Below, piece by piece: positions 48,585 through 56,723 of a DNA stretch of 64,000 bases. The position numbers were made by a program, and so were the translations under genes. Within the stretch, counting starts at the first letter, position 1. Every line of letters starts with the position of its first letter. A model generated the notes under the pieces. It made no database searches and was not told the origin of the DNA. It saw only the letters and a list, made by a program, of their open reading frames with translations. Origin of the DNA: Actinobacteria bacterium HGW-Actinobacteria-2 (GTDB lineage: Bacteria; Actinomycetota; Actinomycetes; Propionibacteriales; Propionibacteriaceae); contig PHEY01000002.1 in the NCBI GenBank assembly GCA_002841335.1, positions 124,001 through 188,000 of the forward strand, read 5' to 3'.

Positions 48585-49895
48585 TCAGTCCAGCACCCAG
48601 CACACGACCCCGCCGCCGATCGGGATCACACCCACGCCGGCTGGTACGAAGATCACGGTGTTGGCGTCCGACAACTCGGTAGCGCCCTGGTCGCCGATGT
48701 AGGGCAGTGGCCGCACCCCGGCCGACGTGCTGTGCGCGAGCACGAGCTGCGTCCGCACGGCGTCGCTCTCCACGGGGCTGGTGAGTTGTCCGTCGACCAG
48801 TTCCGGCTCGGTGATCTCCTGACCGCCCAGTCGCTCGACCAACGGACGGCCAAACAGCTCGTAGGCCAGGTAGGCCGACACCGGGGTCACCGGCAAGGTC
48901 AGCATCGGAATGCGGTCCGGGCCGATCAGCCCGAACAGCATCGGGTGCACGAACCCGTCCACCTCAGCCAGGTCGAAGGCCCCCATTCCCGCCAGACCGT
49001 CCAGGAGTTGCGGGACGTAGTCGGCGACCAGGATCACCAGATCCGCACGCACGAGCTGTTCGCCCACCGCGTTGGCGATCACCTTGGGATCCGGCGGCAG
49101 GATGCCGGAGGCGTACACCTGGGCGCCGTCGTCACGCAGGGACGCGGCCAGCAGCGTGGTGGTCGAGTCGTACCGCTCACTGAGGCGGGTCAGCGGCAGC
49201 CCGGGCTCGATCAGCCCCTTCGCCGCGGTGACCAGCGCAACCCGGGGCCGCGGTCGGGCCAAGACCTTGTCATGCCCCACTTCGGCGATCAGACCCAGGG
49301 CGCGCGGGGTGAGCATGGCACCGTGACCGAGCAACCGATCGCCGTCGGTGACCCGTGAGCCGGCCAACCGCAGGTTCTGCTGGAATCGGGCTTCGACCCG
49401 GAACTCGACTTCACCGCCGACGACCATTCCGAAGTCGAACGGCACCACCGCGTCGGCGCCCTCGGGTACCGGAGCGCCTGCGGCGACCTGAACCGCGGTA
49501 CCGGGCGTCAACGGGTGGCCGGGCAGATCGCCGGCCGCCACGCTGCCCACCACCGGCAGGATGATCGGGTTCATCTCCCCGGCGCCGGCCAGGGTGGCTG
49601 CCCGTACTGCCCAGCCGGCCACCGTCGCCGAGGTGTAGATCGGCAGATTCAGATCGGAGGTGAGCGACTCACACAAGGTGAGCCCGCTGGCGTCCATCAA
49701 GCCGATCCCGAACGGACGCATCTCCCCGATCATGGAGATCAAGTAGTCGCGGTGTTCGTCGATGCCGCGTAAGCCATTCGGGTCGACACCCGGCGCCCCC
49801 GGCAGGCGCTCCAAGGACGGCACCGGCGGACGTGGCGGCGGAGCAGCCTCCGCCGACGTTTCCGAACCCCCCTTGGCACGTGAGAACAGAGCCAT
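48585..49895 (-). CDS. MoeA/gephyrin-like protein Glp, catalytic residues degenerate
   Basis: 436 residues with the MoeA fold (domains E, gephyrin-like Rossmann and C-terminal beta). The segment at 84-97, LPIYTSATVAGWAV, replaces canonical LPxFDNSAMDGYAV, so the catalytic Asp-Asp pair is missing. The usual LPGNPVSA reads LPVTPVSAY, and the N-terminal Ser/Pro-rich extension (about 1-40) is not normal for MoeA. Together with the adjacent GlpR/SepX-like gene this supports a Glp scaffold that binds FtsZ, as described for C. glutamicum, rather than molybdenum cofactor synthesis. Leaderless: TATGGT, six bases, ATG 49895. Confidence 0.85.
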   Translation of the reverse strand: MALFSRAKGGSETSAEAAPPPRPPVPSLERLPGAPGVDPNGLRGIDEHRDYLISMIGEMRPFGIGLMDASGLTLCESLTSDLNLPIYTSATVAGWAVRAATLAGAGEMNPIILPVVGSVAAGDLPGHPLTPGTAVQVAAGAPVPEGADAVVPFDFGMVVGGEVEFRVEARFQQNLRLAGSRVTDGDRLLGHGAMLTPRALGLIAEVGHDKVLARPRPRVALVTAAKGLIEPGLPLTRLSERYDSTTTLLAASLRDDGAQVYASGILPPDPKVIANAVGEQLVRADLVILVADYVPQLLDGLAGMGAFDLAEVDGFVHPMLFGLIGPDRIPMLTLPVTPVSAYLAYELFGRPLVERLGGQEITEPELVDGQLTSPVESDAVRTQLVLAHSTSAGVRPLPYIGDQGATELSDANTVIFVPAGVGVIPIGGGVVCWVLD

Positions 49896-49912
49896 GCGCT
49901 TACCATAAGACA
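49896..49912. promoter_or_regulatory. Overlapping divergent -10 elements, both leaderless
   Basis: Plus -10 TACCAT (49901-49906) then six bases to ATG 49913; minus -10 TATGGT (49907-49902) then six bases to ATG 49895. The two hexamers share five bases, and the two start codons are only 17 bases apart. Confidence 0.65.
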
Positions 49913-50524
49913 ATGAATCCCGGCGCAGGAGCAGGCCAGCCGAAATCGGGCCGCCCCCTCCCGGACAAGTCAAGACTCCGCATCGAGTTGACCGCTGCCC
50001 GCGCCGAACGCCACCGTGATCCCGACGCCGATCAGCGCCTCGTTGAGCGCGCGCTGGCCGCGACCGCCGGCGCGAGGGTAGTTGCCTGTTACGTGGCCCG
50101 TCCCGAAGAACCGGACACGGCCGGCTTGCTGACCGCACTGCGGGAAGCGGGCGTCCAGGTGTTACTGCCGGTGCTCACCCGCGTGCCTGACTGGGCCTGG
50201 TTCGCCGGGCCCGATCAGCTGACTCCAGGCCCCTTCGGCATCAGCCAGCCGACCGGCGTCCGGCTCGGGGCGTCCGCCCTGGCGCTGGCCGACGTGATCT
50301 GGCTGCCCGGGCTCGCCGGGACTGTCGGGGGTGTGCGGCTCGGCACCGGTGGCGGCTGGTACGACCGGGCGCTGCTCCATGCCCGGCCGGACGCTCCGCG
50401 CGGGCTGTTGCTCTTCGACGACGAGGTCCGCGACCAGCTGCCGCACGACCCGTGGGACCAGCCGATCGACCTGATCGTGACCGAGCGTCGCACGATCACC
50501 TGCGGTGGCCAACCGGTGGAATAG
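49913..50524 (+). CDS. 5-formyltetrahydrofolate cyclo-ligase
   Basis: 203 residues. Converts 5-formyl-THF to 5,10-methenyl-THF with ATP. N-terminal DKSRLRIELTAARAER, then DVIWLPGLAGTVGGVRLGTGGGWYDRALL with the family GxGGGWYDR loop. Leaderless ATG 49913, divergent from the Glp-like gene, which resembles Rv0992c/Rv0994 neighbourhood in mycobacteria. Confidence 0.93.
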   Translation: MNPGAGAGQPKSGRPLPDKSRLRIELTAARAERHRDPDADQRLVERALAATAGARVVACYVARPEEPDTAGLLTALREAGVQVLLPVLTRVPDWAWFAGPDQLTPGPFGISQPTGVRLGASALALADVIWLPGLAGTVGGVRLGTGGGWYDRALLHARPDAPRGLLLFDDEVRDQLPHDPWDQPIDLIVTERRTITCGGQPVE

Positions 50525-50594
50525 CTCGGCGCCGATTCGGAGTTGTACCCTCGGCGCCGATACGATGCCGACGCCAACCTGTCAGGAGGTGAAC

Positions 50595-50897
50595 ATGCCC
50601 ACCTATCAGTACCGCTGCACGGAGTGCGGATCAGAACTCGAGGTCGTCCAGAAGTTCACCGACGACCCGTTGTCGGTCTGCCCCGAATGCGACGGCGCCT
50701 TGCGCAAGGTGTTCAACGCCGTCGGCGTGGTGTTCAAGGGCTCCGGCTTCTACGCCACCGACAACCGGACCAAGGGCAAGACGGCGGCCGCCAAGGCCGA
50801 GCCGAGCAAGTCCGATGCGAGCACGTCGACCGCCAGCTCCGCCGCTGCGCCGACGTCCGGCGGCTCGTCATCCACAGGCAAGGAATCGGCTGCCTGA
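50595..50897 (+). CDS. FmdB family zinc-ribbon regulatory protein
   Basis: 100 residues. Begins MPTYQYRCTECGSELEVVQKF with two CxxC knuckles (CTEC, CPEC) and the RKVFNAVGVVFKGSGFYATD core, then a low-complexity Ser/Ala/Lys tail. RBS AGGAGG. Related to Rv0991c and thought to bind zinc; Rv0991c has been linked to redox chaperone action, but that is not shown here. Confidence 0.9.
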   Translation: MPTYQYRCTECGSELEVVQKFTDDPLSVCPECDGALRKVFNAVGVVFKGSGFYATDNRTKGKTAAAKAEPSKSDASTSTASSAAAPTSGGSSSTGKESAA

Positions 50898-50939
50898 CCC
50901 TGTGGATGCTGACCGATTCGGGCCAGCCGTCCCCAAGGT

Positions 50940-51566
50940 GTGGGCATGCAGCCCGCTCGATTTTTCACTCCCCTGATCCGTGCCTTCACCTGGCATCGGC
51001 GCTGGTTCGCCGCGATCCTGGTCGTGGTCGCCGTGACCGCTGGACTCAATGCCCTCTCCGCCCGGGCCTCGGGTGCTGTCGCGGTGGTGGTCACCGCAAC
51101 CGCTGTACCGGGTGGTGCGACCCTGACCGCCGATCAGCTCACCGTGGCCTGGCTTCCCGCCGATGCCGTTCCTGCCGATGCCCTCACCTCACCCCAGGCT
51201 GCGGTCGGCACAGAAGCGGTGGTCGACCTGCCCGCACGGACGGTGGTCAGCCCGGCTGTGCTGCTCAGCGACCGGCCGGCCGTGGCACCGGGCAAGGTCG
51301 CCTTGCCGATCCGATTCTCCGACTCCTCCCTGGCCGGCGTGTTGAGCGTCGGCTGCCATCTGGACGTGTTGGGCCCGGCTGCCGAGGGCAGCGGGTTCAG
51401 CGTGATCGCCGGCGATGTCCGAGTGATCGCCTTGCCCACACCGGCAGCCGGGTCCCCGCTCGGCGGCGGCGGCAGCCCGCTGGTGCTGGTCGAGGTCGAT
51501 CAGGCTCAAGCAGTGGCCATCAGCGCGGCCGCGGCTGGGACGGGACTGAGCTTTGCTCTACGGTGA
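50940..51566 (+). CDS. SAF domain protein, RcpC/CpaB-like
   Basis: 208 residues: a TM helix at about 20-40 and an extracytoplasmic part with SAF-like ATAVPGGATLTADQLTVAWLPADAV and a LDVLGPAAEG beta fold. Similar to CpaB/RcpC proteins of tight-adherence pilus assembly, but with no pilus genes in this window. Start GTG 50940 or ATG 50946 cannot be decided. Commonly found near mscL in actinobacteria. Confidence 0.78.
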   Translation: MGMQPARFFTPLIRAFTWHRRWFAAILVVVAVTAGLNALSARASGAVAVVVTATAVPGGATLTADQLTVAWLPADAVPADALTSPQAAVGTEAVVDLPARTVVSPAVLLSDRPAVAPGKVALPIRFSDSSLAGVLSVGCHLDVLGPAAEGSGFSVIAGDVRVIALPTPAAGSPLGGGGSPLVLVEVDQAQAVAISAAAAGTGLSFALR

Positions 51567-51598
51567 ATCGAAGAGTCACACCCCAAAGGAGCGCACCC

Positions 51599-51967
51599 AT
51601 GGCCGGATTCAAGGACTTCCTGATGCGTGGCAATCTCATCGAGGTTGCGATCGCCTTCATCATCGGCGCGGCTTTCGGCAGCGTGACCACCTCCTTCACC
51701 AAGCTGGTGATGGACGTCATCGGCAAGGTGATCGGCGGCCAGCCCGACTTCAGCGCCGTGACCGTCGCCGGGGTCAACATCGGCGTCTTCATCACCGCGG
51801 TGATCTCCTTCGTGATCACTGCGACCGTGGTCTACTTCGGCATCGTCAAACCGTACGAGGCCCTCAAGACACGCCTGATCAAGGCCGAGGAAGCCGCAGC
51901 GTCCAGCCCGACCAGCGAAGAGCTGCTCACCGAGATCCGCGACCTGCTGGCCAAGAACCAGAGCTGA
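51599..51967 (+). CDS. mscL: Large-conductance mechanosensitive channel MscL
   Basis: 122 residues, pentamer that opens on membrane tension. N-terminal FKDFLMRGNLIEVAIAFIIG, TM1 with GAAFGSVTTSF and TM2 with ITAVISFVITATVVYFGIVKPY; cytoplasmic helix ELLTEIRDLLAKNQ. RBS AAAGGAG. It shares a terminator with the convergent hypothetical gene. Confidence 0.96.
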   Translation: MAGFKDFLMRGNLIEVAIAFIIGAAFGSVTTSFTKLVMDVIGKVIGGQPDFSAVTVAGVNIGVFITAVISFVITATVVYFGIVKPYEALKTRLIKAEEAAASSPTSEELLTEIRDLLAKNQS

Positions 51968-51979
51968 GCTTCCTCAGCT
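51962..51979. terminator. Small convergent hairpin at mscL end
   Basis: AGCTGAG/CTCAGCT 7-bp stem with CTTC loop, overlapping both the mscL and the convergent gene stop codons; possibly a bidirectional terminator. Confidence 0.5.
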
Positions 51980-52336
51980 GCCGTGATGCGGCGGCACCTC
52001 ACGCATCAGGCGTTCCTCGTCGGCATTGAGTCGGCGCCGCGCAGACGGCGGACGAGTCTCCAACACGACCAGGTCGAGGGCGGCTCGAGCGCGATTCAGC
52101 GCAGCATGGAACTGCGCCGGCCCGCACCCGGAACGGAGTCGATTGGGCACCGCGTGCGGCCACGGGCGTTCGGCATCGACGGTCTCGCGCGCATGACCGG
52201 CCAGCCGCTCGGCCGTCCACCCCTGCTCCGCCAGCGCCGCCAGCAGCGCGTCGATGTCAGGCAACTCGGGCGAGGCCAGCTCCAGTTCCTCCCCGGTCAG
52301 CGCGAAGCCCAAGGCGATGTGCCAAGCAGGACTCAC
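51974..52336 (-). CDS. Conserved hypothetical protein after galU
   Basis: 120 residues starting at GTG 52336, which overlaps the galU stop (GTGA). It opens MSPAWHIALGFALTGEELELASPELPDIDALLAALAEQGW and ends in a basic Arg-rich region; no recognised domain. Coupled to galU, so presumably a partner, but nothing in the sequence tells what it does. Confidence 0.6.
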   Translation of the reverse strand: MSPAWHIALGFALTGEELELASPELPDIDALLAALAEQGWTAERLAGHARETVDAERPWPHAVPNRLRSGCGPAQFHAALNRARAALDLVVLETRPPSARRRLNADEERLMREVPPHHGS

Positions 52337-53685
52337 CGGAAATGCTCCGGCTGCCCGGTGTCGGCCAGTTCGACCGCGCCGACCACCTCAGCGGGGGCGT
52401 CGAAGTGCCACTCCCCCTTCACCCGCAGCGACTGCGCCTGGCGCAGCGAGGGCACCACGCTCACCAAGCGGTCGAAGTCGTCGACCAGCTTGTAGTGACT
52501 GTCCAGCTGGATCTCCGGGATCGCCGCCGTGGCCACCAGTCGTCCGTCCTCGCCGAGGTCGAAGACGTCGGAGCGCAGCAGCATCAACTCGTTGGTGGTC
52601 TTCACCGGCTGGAACCGATCCCGACCGACCTCGATGGCCACCGCGCCGGGGAACACCTCGATCGCCGCCCCCATCGCGCTCTCCAACTGGATCACCTTCG
52701 GCGACGACGGATCGGCCGGATCGACGGTCTTGTCGTTGCGGATCAGCGGCAGGCCGAGCACCCCGTCACGCTCAGCGAGAGTGCGCCGCAGCACGAGCAG
52801 GTCGAGCCACAGGTTGTTGGCGTGGAAGTAGGGGTGGCGGTGCTCATCGGTGAAGAAGTCCATCTCCTCCGGCGCGGTCTGCGCGGTGTCGCGCAGGATC
52901 AGCTGCCCATCGGCGATCCGGACGGCGAGGTGACCACCCTTGCGGTCGTTGATCGTCCGCGGGCACACTTCGGCGGCGTACGGCGCACCGGAGGCGGCGA
53001 ACCAACCGGCCAGGCGAGCATCCGGGGCGGCCCCGAGGTTGTCGCCATTGGCCACCGACGCGTAGCGGAAACCGGCGTCGATCAGGGCGTCGAGCACGCC
53101 ACTGCCCAGCAGCGCCGGGTACAGGTCGCCATGACCAGGCGGGCACCACTCCAGGGTGGGGTCGGCGGGCCAGCTGACCGGTTCCAGCGAGTCAGCGAGG
53201 ATCTTCGGCTCAGCGTTCTGGACGAAGTCCAGGCCCAGGCCGTCCACGGCGAGCTCGGGGTAGCGCTCCAGGTAGCCCAGGGTGTCCTCGCGGGTGCGGA
53301 AGCTGTTCATGAACAGCAGCGGCAGCCGGGCGCCATACTGCTGACGGGCATGGGTCACCTGCGCCACGATCAGGTCGAGGAACGTCCGCCCGGAGCGGAC
53401 TTCGAGCAGCGTCTTGGCCCGGTCGAGCCCCATGGAGGTGCCCAAACCCCCGTTGAGCTTGATGATCACGGTCTGGCGGATCGCCGCCTCGGCGTCCTCG
53501 TCGCTGATCTCGAGGCTGGCCAGGTTCGGCACGTCCAGCAAGGGACGAATGCTGGCCTCGGCGATGATCCCGGTGGCCCCGGCGGCACATTGGTGCCAGT
53601 AGTGGGTGAAGTTCTTGATCGCGGGTTCGCTGACTCCGGCGGCCTGCATCTTGGCCACGCAACGCGCCATTGCCTCAGTGCTCAT
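52333..53685 (-). CDS. galU: UTP--glucose-1-phosphate uridylyltransferase, UDPGP (eukaryote-like) type
   Basis: 450 residues of the UDPGP family: IIKLNGGLGTSMGLDRAKTLLEV (nucleotide loop with catalytic Lys), LLFMNSFRTREDTLGYL, VPNGDLY-like HGDLYPALLGSG, VANGDNLGAAPD and KGGHLAVRIADGQL. Makes UDP-glucose for glycolipid and cell-wall synthesis. Not the short GalU family of E. coli. In mycobacteria galU sits by moeA1 and rimJ (Rv0993), as here. Confidence 0.93.
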   Translation of the reverse strand: MSTEAMARCVAKMQAAGVSEPAIKNFTHYWHQCAAGATGIIAEASIRPLLDVPNLASLEISDEDAEAAIRQTVIIKLNGGLGTSMGLDRAKTLLEVRSGRTFLDLIVAQVTHARQQYGARLPLLFMNSFRTREDTLGYLERYPELAVDGLGLDFVQNAEPKILADSLEPVSWPADPTLEWCPPGHGDLYPALLGSGVLDALIDAGFRYASVANGDNLGAAPDARLAGWFAASGAPYAAEVCPRTINDRKGGHLAVRIADGQLILRDTAQTAPEEMDFFTDEHRHPYFHANNLWLDLLVLRRTLAERDGVLGLPLIRNDKTVDPADPSSPKVIQLESAMGAAIEVFPGAVAIEVGRDRFQPVKTTNELMLLRSDVFDLGEDGRLVATAAIPEIQLDSHYKLVDDFDRLVSVVPSLRQAQSLRVKGEWHFDAPAEVVGAVELADTGQPEHFR

Positions 53686-53760
53686 GCCAGTGATGCTAGG
53701 GCACGGTCAACACCGCGCAAGTCGGGTGAGACATCGGGGACGGTTCGCCGCGGGGCCGGC

Positions 53761-54963
53761 TCAGTTGATGCCGACCCGATCCAGCGCGGCGCGGAGATCG
53801 GCGACCAGATCGGCGGGATCCTCCACCCCGATACTCAGCCGCAGCAGGCCGGCGGTGATTCCCGCAGCTGCCTGCAGATCGGCCGGCATCGCGGCATGGG
53901 TCATCGTCGCCGGGTGCGAGATCAGGGACTCCACTCCACCCAGACTCTCTGCCAGACAGAAGGTCTCCAAGCCCGCCACCAAGGTCGGGACGGCGTCGGC
54001 ATCGGCGAGTTCGAAAGAGACGATGGCACCGAAGCCGTCCTGTTGCCGAACGGCCAACTCGTGCTGTGGATGGCTCGCCAACCCCGGGTAGTGGACCTTG
54101 GCCACCGCCGGATGGGACGTGAGCAGCTCGACGATCTCCCGCGCACCGCGTTGGGCCGCTGACACCCGCAGATGCAGGGTCCGCAGGCCGCGCAGCGCGA
54201 GGAAGGAGTCGAAGGCGCCGCCGGTCACGCCCAGCGTGTTCGCCCACCAGCCCAGCTGTTCACTGACGGCCGCGTCAGCGGCCACGATCACCCCGGCGAC
54301 AACGTCGGAGTGGCCGTTGAGGTACTTGGTGGCCGAATGCACCACCACATCGGCTCCCCACTCGATCGGACGCTGCAGCACCGGGCTGGCGAAGGTGTTG
54401 TCGGCCACCACCAATGCACCGGCGGCATGGGCAGCTTCGGCGATGACGGCGATGTCGGCCAGTCGCAGCAGCGGGTTGGACGGGGTCTCCAGCCAGACCA
54501 CGTCGGCCCCGGCGGCGATCGCCGCGGTGGCGGCCTCGGTGTCGCTGAAGTCGACCAGACGCAGCTGCAGCCTTCCGGTGCGGGCCAGCGCGTCGAAGAG
54601 CCGCCACGATCCGCCGTAGCAGTCCGCAGGCGCCAGCAGGGTGCCGCCGGCCGGCAGCAGCGCGTGCAGCACGGTGGTGATCGCCCCCATGCCGGAGGCG
54701 GTCACCCAGCCGCCGGCGCCGCCTTCGAGGTCGGCGACCGCAGCAGCGAACAGGTCGCGGGTGGGATTCCCGGAACGGCTGTAGTCATAGTCGCCACGCT
54801 CACCGAATCCGGTGAAGGCGTAGGACGTGCTGAGGTAGAGCGGCGGGGTCACCGCGTGGTGGGTGGGGTCGGTCTCGATGCCGGCGCGCACCGCCCGGGT
54901 GGCCGGACGGGGACAGTGACTGCGATCGGAGCCGGAGTCGGCGCTCTCAGTGCGGGAGTTCAT
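53761..54963 (-). CDS. metB: Cystathionine gamma-synthase/gamma-lyase (PLP)
   Basis: 400 residues from ATG 54963. PLP-dependent Cys/Met metabolism enzyme with YDYSRSGNPTRDLFAAAVADLEGG, VWLETPSNPLLRLADI, VADNTFASPVLQRPIEWGADV and the Schiff-base Lys in VVHSATKYLNGHSDVVAG. Either forms cystathionine from O-acyl-homoserine and Cys, or cleaves it. A Met-rich leader ORF, able to pair with the metB start region, lies 113 bases upstream, which favours the synthase reading (Met biosynthesis). Confidence 0.9.
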   Translation of the reverse strand: MNSRTESADSGSDRSHCPRPATRAVRAGIETDPTHHAVTPPLYLSTSYAFTGFGERGDYDYSRSGNPTRDLFAAAVADLEGGAGGWVTASGMGAITTVLHALLPAGGTLLAPADCYGGSWRLFDALARTGRLQLRLVDFSDTEAATAAIAAGADVVWLETPSNPLLRLADIAVIAEAAHAAGALVVADNTFASPVLQRPIEWGADVVVHSATKYLNGHSDVVAGVIVAADAAVSEQLGWWANTLGVTGGAFDSFLALRGLRTLHLRVSAAQRGAREIVELLTSHPAVAKVHYPGLASHPQHELAVRQQDGFGAIVSFELADADAVPTLVAGLETFCLAESLGGVESLISHPATMTHAAMPADLQAAAGITAGLLRLSIGVEDPADLVADLRAALDRVGIN

Positions 54964-54964
54964 G

Positions 54965-54977
54965 GATGGTCCTTGCT
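54965..54977 (-). promoter_or_regulatory. Shared ribosome-binding element of metB
   Basis: Minus strand AGCAAGGACCATC just before ATG 54963. The identical 13-mer precedes ATG of the DUF4395 gene at 57192-57204. AAGGA is the Shine-Dalgarno core. Confidence 0.7.
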
Positions 54978-55076
54978 CGAAGCTGCGGATGGCGGGTTCT
55001 TCCGCTGACGGCTGATCGACGACACCTTGTTCGGTGCTGTCGGCTCGCTGCTCCTGTTCAGGGGCGAGGTGGCTCG

Positions 55077-55136
55077 TCAGCGGCTGAGCATTCGCGCACG
55101 CATGACCATCATGGTCAGTGAGCGCGGACGAGACAT
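55077..55136 (-). CDS. Leaderless Met-rich leader peptide upstream of metB
   Basis: A 19-codon ORF, MSRPRSLTMMVMRARMLSR: five Met in 19 residues (1, 9, 10, 12, 16). No Shine-Dalgarno; TACCCT with six bases before the ATG gives a leaderless start. The Met codons ATGATG (codons 9-10) plus GTC can pair with the metB start region (55104-55113 with 54961-54971). Not in frame with metB, 113 bases before it. Its logic fits translation attenuation by Met-tRNA supply. Confidence 0.68.
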   Translation of the reverse strand: MSRPRSLTMMVMRARMLSR

Positions 55137-55142
55137 GGCCAC

Positions 55143-55179
55143 AGGGTAGCAGCCGGGTGCGGCAAGGCGGCCGGCCGCC
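55143..55179 (-). promoter_or_regulatory. Promoter of the Met leader with upstream palindrome
   Basis: -10 TACCCT (minus strand, 55143-55148), six bases before ATG 55136. GGCGGCCGGCCGCC (55166-55179), a perfect 14-bp palindrome, overlaps the -35 area and could be an operator. No good -35 seen. Confidence 0.5.
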
Positions 55180-55251
55180 CAGACGGCGCCGGCGTTCCTG
55201 ACCACGGTGGGGACGTCCACGATTTCCTTCTGTCCTGGCGGTGGGGCCACC

Positions 55252-55281
55252 GGGGGCGTCCGGCCAGGATCGGACGCCCCC
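55252..55281 (-). terminator. Terminator of cysK operon
   Basis: Perfect 11-bp stem GGGGGCGTCCG/CGGACGCCCCC with an 8-base loop, 10 bases after the cysK stop. It isolates the metB leader unit from the cysK unit. Confidence 0.82.
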
Positions 55282-55290
55282 GCGGGCCAC

Positions 55291-56223
55291 TCAGTCGAGC
55301 AGGTCTGCGTACAGCGGGGTGGACAGGTAGCGCTCGCCCCAGTCGGGGGTGATCACCACGATGGTCTTGCCGGCATTGGCCGGGTCGGCGGCCAGTTCGG
55401 CCGCGGCCCGCAGGGCGGCACCCGAGGAGATGCCCAGCAGCAGACCCTCCTCCTTGGCGACGCGCTTGGCCCACTCGATCGCGTCGTCCCCGGACACCTT
55501 GATGATGCCGTCGACCACGCCGAGGTTGAGGATGGACGGGATGAAGCCAGGAGAAATGCCCTGGATCTTGTGCGGGCCCTTCGGCTCACCGGACAGCACT
55601 GCGGACTCGGCCGCCTCGACGGCGTAGATCTTCACCTCGGGCTTGTACTGCTTCAGCACGGTGCCGATGCCGGTGATGGTGCCACCGGTGCCGACGCCGG
55701 AGATGACGATGTCGACCTTGCCCTCAGTGTCGGCCCAGATCTCTTCGGCCGTGGTCTTCTTGTGGATCTCTACGTTGGCCTGGTTGTCGAACTGACGAGC
55801 CAAGATCGCACCCGGGGTGCTAGCGGCGATTTCGGCGGCGCGGGCGTTGGCGCCCGGCACACCTTCGGCGGCCGGGGTGAGGATGAGCTCGGCGCCGAGG
55901 GCGCGAAGTACGGCGCGACGCTCCTTGGAGAAGCTTTCGGGCAGGGTGATGATCACCTTGTAGCCCTTGGCCGCACCCACCCACGCCAGCGCGATCCCGG
56001 TGTTGCCGGAGGTGCCTTCGACGATAGTTCCGCCCGGCTGCAGCGAGCCGTCAGCCTCAGCGGCCTCGATGATGGCCACACCGATCCGGTCCTTCACCGA
56101 GTTGGCCGGGTTGTAGTACTCCAGCTTGGCCAGGACAGTGGCCTGGCTGTCGCCGTAGAGCCGGTTGATCTTCACCAGCGGGGTGCGACCAATGAGCTTG
56201 GTCGCGTCTTCGTAGTAGGTCAT
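55291..56223 (-). CDS. cysK: Cysteine synthase (O-acetylserine sulfhydrylase)
   Basis: 310 residues from ATG 56223. PLP-dependent replacement of acetate by sulfide. Motifs: IGRTPLVKINRL, LEYYNPANSVKDRIGVAII (PLP Lys in NSVKDR), VEGTSGNTGIALAWVGAAKGY (substrate loop) and SGVGTGGTITGIG. Cytoplasmic. Third gene after DUF4395 and thioredoxin-like; 76 bases separate it from the thioredoxin-like gene. Confidence 0.95.
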   Translation of the reverse strand: MTYYEDATKLIGRTPLVKINRLYGDSQATVLAKLEYYNPANSVKDRIGVAIIEAAEADGSLQPGGTIVEGTSGNTGIALAWVGAAKGYKVIITLPESFSKERRAVLRALGAELILTPAAEGVPGANARAAEIAASTPGAILARQFDNQANVEIHKKTTAEEIWADTEGKVDIVISGVGTGGTITGIGTVLKQYKPEVKIYAVEAAESAVLSGEPKGPHKIQGISPGFIPSILNLGVVDGIIKVSGDDAIEWAKRVAKEEGLLLGISSGAALRAAAELAADPANAGKTIVVITPDWGERYLSTPLYADLLD

Positions 56224-56299
56224 CGTGTGCCTCTCGCTCTTCCTGACTGTTGTTGAGTGCTGATAGTTGTCGTGTGGTTGTGTGCTGACTGGCGGACGC

Positions 56300-56722
56300 T
56301 CAAGCGGCCATCGGGCCGACCACCTGGCCGAGTGCGTCCAATACTTCGGGTTTGCGCGCGGCGCCGACGATGCGGTGCCGGACCGCGCCCGAGCCGTCCA
56401 GGACGAGGACGGTCGGGGTGCGGGTGATGCCGAACGCATCGACCAGGTCGAGGCGGGTCTCGGCGTCGATGTCGATGTGGGCCACTTCGGGACGGTCGGT
56501 GACCACCTCGGTGAGGACCCGGTGGGTGCTGCGGCAGGGGGCGCATACCGCTGCGGAGAACTGGACGAAGGTGGCCTGGGTGCCGAGTTCGGCGCCGAGG
56601 CGCTCGGCGTCCAGGCGGGCCGCGCGCCGCAACGTCCGCGCTCGTCCGTCGGTGAGCCGGCGGTAGCCGCCGAATCCGAGGGCGAGCACCAGCGCAGCGA
56701 GAACGACCCACAGACCGGTCAT
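56300..56722 (-). CDS. Membrane-anchored thioredoxin-like protein
   Basis: 140 residues. N-terminal hydrophobic anchor (about 3-20), linker, then a thioredoxin fold with active site CxxC in FSAAVCAPCRST, and ITRTPTVLVLDGSG with the cis-Pro. Probably a membrane-tethered reductant facing cytoplasm. Overlaps or lies within 2 bases of the DUF4395 gene, with which it may form a sulfur-transfer or redox pair. Confidence 0.85.
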   Translation of the reverse strand: MTGLWVVLAALVLALGFGGYRRLTDGRARTLRRAARLDAERLGAELGTQATFVQFSAAVCAPCRSTHRVLTEVVTDRPEVAHIDIDAETRLDLVDAFGITRTPTVLVLDGSGAVRHRIVGAARKPEVLDALGQVVGPMAA

Positions 56723-56723
56723 G

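Noticed and set aside
54964-55136. SAM riboswitch ahead of metB
   Set aside because: I looked for paired helices and the conserved core of SAM riboswitch classes and found none; the Met leader ORF explains the region better.
54964-55290. metB extended upstream to 509 residues
   Set aside because: The extension has no family similarity and would override the strong ATG 54963 and the leader ORF; metB proteins are about 390-400 residues.
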